Shown here: piece after piece, positions 47,714 to 56,392 of the stretch | Numbering within the stretch: the stretch's first letter is position 1 | Layout: every line of letters starts with the position of its first letter | From: Sporosarcina ureae DSM 2281 | GTDB taxonomy: Bacteria > Bacillota > Bacilli > Bacillales_A > Planococcaceae | NCBI RefSeq assembly: GCF_000425545.1 | Contig: NZ_AUDQ01000009.1 | Coordinates: 62,001-126,000 of the forward strand | DNA length: 64,000 nucleotides | Reading direction: 5' to 3' | Made by a program: the position numbers and the translations under genes | The notes under the pieces: generated by a model | Databases searched by the model: none | Seen by the model: only the letters and a program-made list of their open reading frames with translations | Told to the model about the DNA's origin: nothing

Positions 47714-48091
47714 TTGGGGATAAAACTTATTAAAATATCAAGTTTATATTTTGTAGTTGGTGTTGTATTAGGAATGGTCATGGGAATGGCAGGTTTGTAT
47801 CAATTTATATCCACCCACGCACATATCAACTTATTAGGATGGGTTTCCATGACGCTATTTGGTTTGATTTATCATTCTTTCCCTAGTATCACCCAGAATA
47901 TATTAGCAAAAGTTCATTTTTGGCTTCACAATATTGGATTACCAATTATGTTGCTTGGTCTGATTGCTTTTGGTCTAAGGTACAACGCAGTAGGTATTCC
48001 ATTGATGAGTATTGGCGGAGTACTAATCGTTATTGCTACTATCATTTTTTCTATTAACTTGTGGAAAAATTTACATCAACCGACAAATTAA
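47714..48091 (+). CDS. Four-helix membrane protein resembling a cytochrome oxidase subunit I fragment
   Basis: A 125-residue membrane protein with four helices. THAHINLLGWVSMTLFGLIY (about 34-53) and later SFP...HFWLHNIGLPIMLLG carry conserved histidines as in the small haem-copper oxidase/NorB-like proteins seen in Bacillales. TTG start with AGGAGTGG 6 nt upstream. It could bind haem, but this is inference. It follows MarR by 70 bp. Confidence 0.6.
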   Translation: MGIKLIKISSLYFVVGVVLGMVMGMAGLYQFISTHAHINLLGWVSMTLFGLIYHSFPSITQNILAKVHFWLHNIGLPIMLLGLIAFGLRYNAVGIPLMSIGGVLIVIATIIFSINLWKNLHQPTN

Positions 48092-48184
48092 TTTCGGGTA
48101 TTAGCATGTACCTCCAAACGTAAATTGGCCGACTAATTAGTATAGGAAGCGAGTATTCATGGACGTTCATTTCACTTACCTTAG

Positions 48185-48355
48185 TTAGAAGGTGGCTGTA
48201 AGAATCCCCAGTAGGAATTGAGTCCGAGAGCTAGAACCCGCTAATCCAGCTTGAAAGATAGGTCAGATTTTAAGCGTTTTACTAAGTCCTTGATGGTCGG
48301 AATACGTTCGATATAACGCGATTGCATTCACCATCATTTCTCCATGGCTACCACA
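48185..48355 (-). pseudogene. N-terminal remnant of a DDE transposase
   Basis: Translating the minus strand in two frames gives IERIPTIKDLVKRLKSDLSF and then a shifted LSDSIPTGDSYS, matching from memory the N-terminal region of IS1182/DUF772-type transposases. At least one frameshift and stop codons are present. The rest of the gap 48092-48526 holds only the inverted structure listed next. Confidence 0.5.
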
Positions 48356-48371
48356 TAGGCTCTGTTGCCGT

Positions 48372-48458
48372 ATAATAGTCAAAGGGAGTACCTCCAGTTT
48401 TTTGGGTGTTTTAGTTGACTACCATTATACAAGACTTGGGGAGGTACTTCTTTTTTGA
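48372..48458. repeat. Two interleaved inverted repeats near the transposase remnant
   Basis: TATAATAGTCAA pairs with TTGACTACCATTATA, while GGAGTACCTCC pairs with GGGGAGGTACTTC. The order A, B, A', B' means the stems interlock, so only one can form simply, or a pseudoknot results. B' is followed by TTTTTT. It may be an IS end or an attenuator-like signal. Confidence 0.5.
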
Positions 48459-48526
48459 TGCCTTGAAACCAGTGGGAGCCAAGGGCTGGGAATTATGGAA
48501 TTCATTTAAGTACCTGAAATTGAATT

Positions 48527-49192
48527 TCAAGTTCCAACAATTTTCTTTCCTCTAGGCTGTTTACTATTAGTATTCGGTTCCAAAGTAATTCCTATTGTGT
48601 CAAATGAATTAAGTTTTGACATGTCAACTGTTAGGACACCGTAACCTTCCTTATCTGGTCTAAAGATACCCGCACTTTGGCGTTGACCATTGTCGATCAA
48701 CCACACTTGGTATACTTCTTGCCCTTTCGTTTGAGGGAAATCAAATACATTTACGACGAGCTCCTCTTTTCCACTTTTGTTTATTAAAAATGCTTGACCA
48801 TATACTTCGCCCTCTTCTCCTTCTGCAACATTTAACTTCATGGTAGCTGATATCTCACTGAATTTCTCTACTGATGGTCCTTGAATAAGGGGAGTAATTA
48901 ACATAAAAATACCTAACAACATCGCGGCACTCAAACTAGTCGTCAGCGGAGTAAACTGGTTACGTACCGATTGGATTAAAGTTTTTATTTTTCCCCATGG
49001 CGTTACGTTCTCATCTTCACTCTCGAGCACAAAATTCAACACTTCTTCTTTTAACCCTAATGGTTCTTCTACAACTTCAAAATCGAAATGCATAGCTTCC
49101 CATATTTCATCGTCCGCTCCAATTAAATCACTTAGAAGGGATTGATCAGACAAAGACTTTTTTTCGCCTAGATCTTTACTGTCATTGTTCAT
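48527..49192 (-). CDS. RskA-like anti-sigma factor
   Basis: A 221-residue single-pass membrane protein. The N-terminal cytosolic part (about 1-85) lacks a zinc HXXXCXXC motif; one membrane helix follows (AAMLLGIFMLITPLIQG, about 92-108), then an extracytoplasmic RskA C-terminal domain (YQVWLIDNGQRQSAGIF; ITLEPNTNSKQPRGKKI). The start overlaps the sigma gene stop by 4 bp. It should sequester the ECF sigma factor until an envelope signal releases it. Confidence 0.85.
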   Translation of the reverse strand: MNNDSKDLGEKKSLSDQSLLSDLIGADDEIWEAMHFDFEVVEEPLGLKEEVLNFVLESEDENVTPWGKIKTLIQSVRNQFTPLTTSLSAAMLLGIFMLITPLIQGPSVEKFSEISATMKLNVAEGEEGEVYGQAFLINKSGKEELVVNVFDFPQTKGQEVYQVWLIDNGQRQSAGIFRPDKEGYGVLTVDMSKLNSFDTIGITLEPNTNSKQPRGKKIVGT

Positions 49193-49737
49193 TGTTGCTC
49201 TCCCCTTTCCAAGTTTAATCTCAACTGTTTTAATGTCTGATGAAGCCGACTTTTTATCGTACCAAGAGGTTCTTGTTCGATTTTGGCGATTTCCTTAAGT
49301 GTGCAACCTCTCCAATATAAAAGATTGATTAGACGCCTTTGTTTCTCTGTGAGTTCAAGTTTTGCATTCTGTATTAACTGCAGGTCGATATGCTCGTCAA
49401 TTTTATTTTTCGGATCCGCAATATATTCAATCGAATCATCGTCGCTCATAAACTTGTGTCGCCGTTCTTTCTTTACATAATCTAGACAAATATTTCTCGT
49501 AATTGTTAATAGCCAATTGATAAATTTCCCTTTTGACGCAGTATAATGACTTTGAGTCGTCCAAAGCCTCAAATAGACAAGTTGGGTAATCTCCTTTGAC
49601 ATTTCCATTTGATTATTGGAAAACTTGTAAGCATAGCTATATACAAGCTTACCGTATCGGTCATATAATTCCTCAAGTGCGTTGCGGTTCTTCACTTTAA
49701 CTAACCGAAACAGTTCCTCATCGTTTTTTGTACGCAC
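49189..49737 (-). CDS. ECF-type RNA polymerase sigma factor (SigK/YlaC-like)
   Basis: A 182-residue ECF sigma factor with region 2 (LEELYDRYGKLVYSYAYKF; FINWLLTITRNICLDYVKKE) and region 4 (QRRLINLLYWRGCTLKEIAK; GTIKSRLHQTLKQLRL). The GTG start has AGGAAGGAG about 9 nt upstream. Pairing with an RskA-like anti-sigma factor suggests redox or envelope-stress control; the neighbouring lipoprotein is a possible target. Confidence 0.9.
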   Translation of the reverse strand: MRTKNDEELFRLVKVKNRNALEELYDRYGKLVYSYAYKFSNNQMEMSKEITQLVYLRLWTTQSHYTASKGKFINWLLTITRNICLDYVKKERRHKFMSDDDSIEYIADPKNKIDEHIDLQLIQNAKLELTEKQRRLINLLYWRGCTLKEIAKIEQEPLGTIKSRLHQTLKQLRLNLERGEQQ

Positions 49738-49868
49738 ACCACTACACTCCTTCCTGATTGAATATTCTTACTTCTTTAATCATACCAACAAGATTGCTTG
49801 CTGTTAACAGGAGGAAATTTATGGTCATACAAAAATACAGAGGCTGGGACATAACTATCTCACCCCGT

Positions 49869-50034
49869 TTCCCTGCACTCCGAAAGGCACGCTTTCCGAG
49901 GGGCGTGGCTTGAGCCAAGCGAACAACGAAGAGTTCGCTTGGCCGTATTTCTGTGTACTTTGCAGAAATTAAGGCACCTGTCCAGGGTCTCAAGACGCAC
50001 GCTGATTCCTCAGGAGTCGGCCTTTCTCCGTTCC
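49869..50034. repeat. Second, diverged copy of the dispersed palindromic element
   Basis: CGCTTTCCGAGGGGCGTGGC then TTGAGCC on one side and GGGTCTCAAGACGCACGCTG on the other match the reverse complement of the 27621-27745 element. The centre differs: it holds CAAGCGAA/TTCGCTTG and ATTTCTG/CAGAAAT hairpins. It fills the gap between the sigma gene and the lipoprotein terminator (49738-50071). An open frame at 49742-50041 is a by-product. Confidence 0.75.
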
Positions 50035-50071
50035 GGTACACTCTGATACTCTAAAAAATATTTACTGATAA

Positions 50072-50115
50072 GAACAGAAAAAACGTAAAGGACTCCCCTT
50101 ACGTTTTTTCTGTTC
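50072..50115. terminator. Bidirectional terminator
   Basis: A near-perfect 18-19-bp inverted repeat AACAGAAAAAACGTAA / TTACGTTTTTTCTGTT. It lies after the lipoprotein stop on the minus strand. Confidence 0.88.
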
Positions 50116-50138
50116 TGTCCCAACCTAATTTACAAAAG

Positions 50139-50642
50139 TTATTTTCCCAACTCGGTCTCGTTATTTACTACATACCAGACATCTTTGACGCCTTCCCCAT
50201 TAACGTCTCCCTGTGCCTCGTCCTTCACAAAGTAATAAAGTGGATACCCTTTAAACGTCAACTGTTCTTCACCATTATCTTCCCTAGTGATGCTACCGAA
50301 GTCGGCCTTATCATAACCATCTGGCACTTCATAATCACTAGCTTTTACAAGCGGCCAGTTTACAAGGCAGTCATCTGTACAGTTACTCTTTCCTTCCGCG
50401 TCTTTTTTGAAATAATATAATGTCATTCCTTCATCATCCGCTAAATACTCGCCAGTGCTGTCATTCGATAGGACTTGTAGGGCCGGCCCAGCCGGTTCTG
50501 ACTCATTGCTCTCGTCTTTGACTGATTCTGTAGGTTCTGAACCTTTGTCTCCATCTTTGATTGATTCTGTACTTTCATTTCCACATGCAGCTACTACGCC
50601 AAGTACAAATAACAACAGTAATCCCAAAAACCATTTTTTCAT
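50139..50642 (-). CDS. Lipoprotein_15 (COG4315) secreted-repeat lipoprotein
   Basis: A 167-residue lipoprotein: signal peptide ending in the lipobox VVAAC (about Cys20), a 30-residue acidic Ser/Glu linker with an imperfect repeat (ESIKDGDKGSEPTESVKDES), then two copies of the Lipoprotein_15 unit (GMTLYYFKKDAEGKSNCTDD; GYPLYYFVKDEAQGDVNGEG). The conserved Cys pair (CTDDC) is present. Family function is unknown; it is often encoded near ECF sigma factors and redox genes, as here. Confidence 0.87.
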   Translation of the reverse strand: MKKWFLGLLLLFVLGVVAACGNESTESIKDGDKGSEPTESVKDESNESEPAGPALQVLSNDSTGEYLADDEGMTLYYFKKDAEGKSNCTDDCLVNWPLVKASDYEVPDGYDKADFGSITREDNGEEQLTFKGYPLYYFVKDEAQGDVNGEGVKDVWYVVNNETELGK

Positions 50643-50731
50643 CATTTATTCCCCCTATACCAAAGTTTTTTACGCGTTCACTTAAGGTAACGACTTGAAT
50701 GGATAAACGGTTTGCTGTTTTTTAAAACTCT

Positions 50732-51514
50732 TTACTTCCATCCCCACTTTTGAAAAACTTCATGGGCTTCTTCTGTTTGTAAATAAGTTAAAAAGCTTTC
50801 TGCTCCCTTTTTATTCGCACCTTTTACTGTTAAGGCTGCTGGCGTCCCTCTATATAACTTTTCTTCTTCCGGAAACGTTACCAAGTCCGTTTCATTTTGA
50901 AGACGGTAATGCCAAGATTCATATGTGATCCATGCATCGATTGTCGAATCTGAATTCCAGAGTTCTATTGCCTCAGCACTCGTTTTAACTGAAAACGCAA
51001 TATTTTGTTGTATGCCGTGAATTAGTCCTTTACGACCCGCCAAATCTTCCCAAAGTCCAAGTTGACCGGCTCCGTTGACATCGACAATGCGGACTTGATC
51101 TTTCGTTAAATCAGCAAACGTTTGAATACTTTTTGGATTTCCTTTCCTCACAAGAATTCCTGCGGGACGAGAATATAATTCAACCCAAGAGTCTTCTTTT
51201 ACTAATCCTGGATGGGAAAATAAAAAGTTACGTAACATGTAGGAAGAGCCACCGTAAATAATATCTGCATCTTGTTTTGCATTATCAATCCATTCCCCTT
51301 CCGGTCCCGCAATCACTTGAACCTGAATGCCTTTTTCTTTTGAAAAATGCTTCGCTAACTCTTCCATCGGACCAAAAGGACCACCCGGACCATAAACATA
51401 AACAATATTATCATCCTTTTTCGACTTAACTTGCTTTTCACTATCCATGCCAGTCATCAAAATCAATCCCGCAACAGTCAGAATGACGAGCAGCAAAAAA
51501 ACAATTTTCTTCAA
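50732..51514 (-). CDS. AcfC-like extracellular solute-binding protein
   Basis: A 260-residue protein with an N-terminal signal anchor (IVFLLLVILTVAGLILM) and no lipobox cysteine. The mature part (VYVYGPGGPFGPMEELAKHF; GPEGEWIDNAKQDADIIYGG; LVRKGNPKSI; IDAWITYESW) matches the AcfC/ModA-type SBP_bac_11 fold. AcfC is known as accessory colonisation factor in Vibrio; the ligand is unknown. No ABC transporter genes are adjacent. I chose TTG at 51514, after AAAGGTGG; the frame opens at 51571. Confidence 0.8.
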   Translation of the reverse strand: MKKIVFLLLVILTVAGLILMTGMDSEKQVKSKKDDNIVYVYGPGGPFGPMEELAKHFSKEKGIQVQVIAGPEGEWIDNAKQDADIIYGGSSYMLRNFLFSHPGLVKEDSWVELYSRPAGILVRKGNPKSIQTFADLTKDQVRIVDVNGAGQLGLWEDLAGRKGLIHGIQQNIAFSVKTSAEAIELWNSDSTIDAWITYESWHYRLQNETDLVTFPEEEKLYRGTPAALTVKGANKKGAESFLTYLQTEEAHEVFQKWGWK

Positions 51515-51571
51515 TCCTCTCGACCACCTTTCAAATAGTACTTCTACTAAAGGAAACGACGGAAAAGACAA

Positions 51572-51874
51572 AATGGTTTGATAGAAAATTATTTTAAAAG
51601 AAACGCGAAGTTATTCAAAAGAAGTAAGGGACTTTCTTCAACAAGAAACGTTTGTAGTATAAGACTGAGTCAATTGTTAGTTGGAGATAGTTAACGATGT
51701 GAAGAATTATTCGATTATATAGGCAGTGGCTTATCACAATAAGAAATAAGCGGATTAAAAATAACCAATGGTGAATATATATAATATTTGTTCATGTTAC
51801 ATAAATTTCATTATTATGGACACCTTAACCTACATCTAACTTATTGAACATAACTTTGTGGGAGGTTTTTCGTT
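51572..51874. other. Intergenic stretch without recognisable gene
   Basis: AT-rich, divergent gap between the AcfC-like gene and the RNase J gene. It presumably holds both promoters, but I cannot assign them with confidence. GGGAGG at about 51861 is the binding site for the RNase J TTG start. Confidence 0.5.
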
Positions 51875-53548
51875 TTGAATATAGCAGAAAACACGTTATC
51901 TATTTTTGCTTTAGGTGGCATAAATGAAATCGGGAAAAATATGTACGTACTCCAATATGAAGATGACATTATCATTATCGACTGTGGTGCCAAGTTCCCA
52001 GATGAAACCTTATTAGGTGTGGATTTAATTATTCAAGATATATCATACTTACAAAACAATAAAGATAAAATCCGTGCATTGATTGTGACTCATGGGCATG
52101 AAGATCATATTGGTGGTATTCCATACTTACTAAAACAGCTAAGTATTCCTATATATGCGACTAACTTGACCCTCGGTTTAATTAAATTGAAATTGAAAGA
52201 ACACGGACTTCTACGTGCAACGGAACTAAAGACGATTAATGCGGATTCGAATGTTGAGGCAGGTACGCTAAACATGACATTTTTCACTGTAAATCATAGT
52301 ATTCCGGATTGTCTAGGAATTGCCATTCATACACCAGTAGGGACCGTTGTACACACAGGCGACTTCAAGTTTGATTTAACACCTATAAATGAGAAGTATA
52401 CAGATTTTCATAAAATGACCGAGATCGGGAACCGTGGAGTGCTGCTTCTATTATCCGAGAGCACTAATGCTGAACGCCCTGGTTTCACACAATCTGAACG
52501 CGTAGTTGGCGAACATATTGAAGATGCTTTTCGCAAGGCCAACCAAAAAATATTTATCTCTACATTTGCATCAAACGTTTATCGGGTTCAGCAAATCATA
52601 AATGCTGCCCTTAAAACAAATAGAAAGGTTGCCTTGCTTGGTAGAAGTATGGTGAATATTGTATCCGTCGCAGCAGAACTCGGATATTTAACAATACCTG
52701 ATGGCACTTTAATAGAGGCAAATGAAATTAATCGGATGGCACCTGATGAAATTGTCATTATTTGCACAGGCAGTCAAGGTGAGCCTATGGCAGCATTATC
52801 ACGTTTATCGACTTCAACGTACCGTCAAGTATCTGTATTGGCTGGAGATACCGTCATTCTGGCATCAAGCCCTATACCTGGTAACGAAAAAAGTGTGTCA
52901 CGCATCATCGATAATTTATTCCATTTAGGGGCCAAAGTTATCTATGGATCCGGTAGCACATCAGGTATGCATGTTTCGGGACATGCCTTCCAGGAAGAGT
53001 TAAAACTCATGCTCACCTTGATGAAACCAACATATTTTATTCCCATTCATGGCGAATTTCGTATGCTTCAGCAACATCGAACATTAGCCGAATCTGTTGG
53101 CGTGAAAAGTGAGAACGTCTTCATTATTAACAATGGAGATGTAGTAGATATTAAGAACACTGCTGCTAGTCAAACAAGACGAATACAAGCCGGTAATGTT
53201 TTCGTGGACGGACTAGGTGTTGGAGACGTTGGGAAAATTGTATTACGTGATCGTAAATTGCTTTCAGAGGAGGGTATGCTGATTGTTGTGATTTCCCTAA
53301 GCAAAACGGACGGGCAGATCATTTCAAATCCTCATATAATTTCCCGTGGATTCGTTTATGAACGTGCTGCGGAGGATATTTTGAATGAAGTGAATCAGCT
53401 AGTTATTACTATCGTTAACGAATCAAGACAATCGAATGGGGATAAACGAAATGATTTAAAACATAATCTAAAAAAATCAATTGAAAATCTATTATATACT
53501 CAAACAAAAAGAAGACCGATGATTCTTCCCTTTATAATTGAAATATAA
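51875..53548 (+). CDS. RNase J-family ribonuclease (additional paralogue)
   Basis: A 557-residue beta-CASP metallo-beta-lactamase ribonuclease, close in length to RNase J1 and J2. Zinc ligands are intact in THGHEDHIGG (about 73-82), VNHSIPD (about 141) and HTGDFKFD (about 163); SLSESTN-type motif reads LLSESTNAERPG, and the HGE of PIHGEFRMLQQH is present. Canonical rnjA and rnjB lie in housekeeping contexts, so this copy in an accessory region is likely an extra paralogue. TTG start. Confidence 0.9.
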   Translation: MNIAENTLSIFALGGINEIGKNMYVLQYEDDIIIIDCGAKFPDETLLGVDLIIQDISYLQNNKDKIRALIVTHGHEDHIGGIPYLLKQLSIPIYATNLTLGLIKLKLKEHGLLRATELKTINADSNVEAGTLNMTFFTVNHSIPDCLGIAIHTPVGTVVHTGDFKFDLTPINEKYTDFHKMTEIGNRGVLLLLSESTNAERPGFTQSERVVGEHIEDAFRKANQKIFISTFASNVYRVQQIINAALKTNRKVALLGRSMVNIVSVAAELGYLTIPDGTLIEANEINRMAPDEIVIICTGSQGEPMAALSRLSTSTYRQVSVLAGDTVILASSPIPGNEKSVSRIIDNLFHLGAKVIYGSGSTSGMHVSGHAFQEELKLMLTLMKPTYFIPIHGEFRMLQQHRTLAESVGVKSENVFIINNGDVVDIKNTAASQTRRIQAGNVFVDGLGVGDVGKIVLRDRKLLSEEGMLIVVISLSKTDGQIISNPHIISRGFVYERAAEDILNEVNQLVITIVNESRQSNGDKRNDLKHNLKKSIENLLYTQTKRRPMILPFIIEI

Positions 53549-53587
53549 AACTGGCTTCATAAGCCAAATATTAATATCAAGGAAAAA

Positions 53588-53630
53588 AACTTAAAAAAGG
53601 CACCGCCCAAGACGGTGCCTTTTTTAAGTT
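53588..53630 (+). terminator. Terminator after the RNase J gene
   Basis: AACTTAAAAAAGGCACCG pairs perfectly with CGGTGCCTTTTTTAAGTT around a 7-nt loop; works in both directions. Confidence 0.92.
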
Positions 53631-53895
53631 TTGAAAGGTATTACAATCGCCATACATGCCACCTCTTCCGATAAGATCTGTTCCTTCTATTATATAAGCT
53701 CAAATTGAAAGAATCAAAAAAGCATTTACTTAACTTTTGCACTAAAGAAAATAGTATGTAACCATTGATAGTGTTAGCACTAGGGCTTGCCGATTAGTAA
53801 CCTTGACATCTACAATAAGAAATGAAAAAACACCTCATTCTTTGGTAAAGTGAGATTGTTTAAGAAATCACTACCACAGAAGAGGTGTCCCTACT

Positions 53896-55252
53896 ATGAT
53901 AGATCAAACGAGCCCACATAATCAACTGCCAAAGGAATTGGATTCTGTCTTTACCGAGCTGAAAATCAATAAGCATTTGCGCGAAACAGGCATTCGAAAA
54001 TCCCTTGGTTTCAGCTGTTCGTACTTATTCCAGTTGGTGTTCTGACTGATTTTCCAGCATAAGAATTGGTATTCTCTACTCTACTCGACTCGAAGAAAGC
54101 AGACAACTATCCAGCCAAGATGCCGTGTATCGATTTTTGAAATAATCCACGTTCAATTGGCATCGTTTTCTCCTTCTTTTAAGTACATTCACCATTCAAA
54201 AGGTGACTCGCCTTACAGATAAAGATCGGCAGAAAGTGTTGATTATCGATGATTCTGCGTATGATCGAAATTGTAGTAAAAAAGTAGAATTATTAGCACG
54301 CTGCTTTGATCATGCGTTCCTGAAAATGCGCTTTTACAAAGGTTTTCGCATGTTAACCTTGGGATGGCCATACGTTCCTGCCTATCGATTTTCCCTGCTC
54401 AGTTCGAAAAAGTCTCAAATTAATAGCATTTCTCAAGATATCGAAAAACGCACTTGCGGCTATAAACGTCGAGAGAATACGCTTCAGTCAGCCCCTAAAC
54501 AGATTGCCTGACATGATTAGACGGGCCCTGGCAAACGAAGTGGAAGTCAGCTATGTCTTGATGGATTCATGGTTCACCCTGCCTCCACTTGTCAAAGCCA
54601 TCGTAAAGCAGGGATTGGACGTCATTGGCATGGTAAAAAAACAAAGCAGCGCTATCTCGTCAATGGAAAACCGGTTTCCTTGAAGCAACTGTATCAACTG
54701 GCGCAGCCTGTCGAGTCCAAGAAAGGGATTCTTCGTTCCATCGACACGGTGATGAAGAATGGAACGCCTGTTAAGATTGTTTTTATCCAGAACAGGAATA
54801 AACGCAGTGAATGGCTTGCCATCCTTAGTACCGACTGCAGTCTAGCCGAACAGGAAATCGTCCGGATTTACGGCATGCGGTGGGATATTGAGGCCTTCTT
54901 TAAGACGGCCGAGTCCCTTTTAAGATTGGAGAAGGAATTTCAAAATCGCTCTTTCGACGTGCTAATCAGTCATACAATAATTGTTTTCGCGCGCTATATC
55001 GTACTTACGTGGCAAAACCGATGCCATACTGATCAACGCACACTTGGTGGGCTTTTTTATGAGCTGTGCGACGAAGAAAATAAACTCGATTGGGCTATCG
55101 CTTTACAGCAGTTGATCGGTCTACTTGAAGATGCGCGCAAACAGACGAATTCAAAAATCAAAAAATTAATTCAAAGTCAACTGGAACGGTGGATCGCTGC
55201 TCTGCCTAGTTATATCAAGGCTTATTTGCCGATTTCAGTCTGCGAAAGTTGA
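53896..55252 (+). pseudogene. IS4-family transposase, broken by frameshifts
   Basis: The reading opens with ATG at 53896 (QLPKELDSVFTELKINKHLR, typical IS4 N-terminus), then is lost in stops and shifts. Catalytic segments can be found in different frames: VLIIDDSAYDRN near 54240, LMDSWFTLPPL near 54560 and YGMRWDIEAFFKTAESLLRL near 54870. The longest intact piece is 54569-55252. An ACACCTC/GAGGTGT hairpin just upstream (53833-53890) is typical of IS 5' ends. No clear terminal repeats were found. Confidence 0.85.
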
Positions 55253-55317
55253 GATACTATGATTAGTAGCGGTGAAGAACAGGCCGATAGATGGCTCATA
55301 TCGCTAGGTAAGTTCAC

Positions 55318-55372
55318 TTTTGTTGCGCTAGCTTCTACAGCAGAATGACATGTAGAAGCTAGCGCAACAAAA
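55318..55372. repeat. Perfect 21-bp inverted repeat
   Basis: TTTTGTTGCGCTAGCTTCTA plus C at 55318-55338 is exactly complementary to 55352-55372, with a 13-nt loop. It lies between the IS4 remnant and another transposase scrap. It could be a terminator-like or IS-end structure; the lack of decay suggests selection or recent arrival. Confidence 0.85.
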
Positions 55373-55421
55373 GGAAAAAACCGAGAAACGGATCCATACG
55401 GCTAGAGAGGAGCTTTCTTCA

Positions 55422-55616
55422 TTGCCTGAAAGGGCATCCACAGAGACGACTGATCAACCTTCATTGGAACTAGAATTGGAAAACAAGCGATTTCTGGATG
55501 TATTGCGAATTGCGATGCATAATGCGGGGCAAATGTTACTGGATGTATTCAAGTGTTGTTACTCTAATCCACGGGATATACATAAAGTCCTGCAAGCCAC
55601 TGCTAATCACAAATAG
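55422..55616 (+). pseudogene. C-terminal transposase-like fragment
   Basis: A 64-codon frame (LELELENKRFLDVLRIAMHN then NPRDIHKVLQATA) resembles C-terminal helices of some transposases. The frame is open upstream through the right arm of the inverted repeat, with no proper start. Low-confidence recognition. Confidence 0.35.
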
Positions 55617-56352
55617 AAGATGGTTACATGTCACTACATAAAGGAACTTCCATCAAAAGGAATTTACCGTGGAACAAACACCCTCTTATCCTCCGAAGGG
55701 TAATGTGCACTTCACCTTATGGCAGTGCTGCTTTGAATCCTCAAATCCTTTTTCCCTTCCCATTTCTAAATGAGATAGTGGTTTTAAAAAGTATTCTCCT
55801 CGTTACATTGACGGGACCAACCAACTTTTTACATAGTCACCATAAAGCTAATTATTCAGTTCGAATTATTATTTCATGAAAACACGACGGTATATAAAAA
55901 TTAACCATAAACCTTATCTCACTTTCCAATAACTCTATTTTACAGAAATTGTTGATTATTCAGTATTTAACCGCTAGAATTTAATCTATAGACATGATAT
56001 AACCCCAATAAGATAAGGTTTGAAAATCCCTTAAGAGTTTATTGTGAATTCAAATATTTTTTTACAATGGGCAGTAATTTCGGAGAGGAGCGACTTTAAA
56101 CATGCCAAGTAAACCGTCTTAGCTCTATATTTTTATCACAGCTTTGAAGTTATAAGCTATTATCGCTTTTGTTAAACATGTGTCGGTATACTTCTGCTGC
56201 GTTTCCGATTGGTGTACCTAATTTCCCCCTTCCTCGGATCCTTTTTGTGCGATATTTACTATTTTACCACTTTTCAGTTTCGGTCAGGAAACAATCAAGG
56301 CGATTTTGGCTTTTCGGGTGTGAATCATAGACACTTTTTAAAAAAACTATTT
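55617..56352. other. Intergenic stretch, AT-rich, no supported gene
   Basis: No gene is supported. A minus-strand scrap near 56160-56250 reads KLGTPIGNAAEVYRHMFNKS before a stop but has no start; it may be the end of a lost gene. Confidence 0.45.
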
Positions 56353-56366
56353 TGATAGCGCTTACA
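56353..56366 (+). promoter_or_regulatory. CcpA cre site before the amino-acid permease
   Basis: TGATAGCGCTTACA fits the cre consensus TGWNANCGNTNWCA at every fixed position. It ends 26 bp upstream of the permease ATG, a location expected to repress by blocking transcription. It links the permease to carbon catabolite control through HprK/HPr/CcpA. Confidence 0.72.
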
Positions 56367-56392
56367 AAAAATAATGACGAGGAGGAATACAA

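Noticed and set aside
49742..50041. 99-codon minus-strand frame upstream of the lipoprotein terminator
   Set aside because: Lies inside the dispersed palindromic element and has no start signal.
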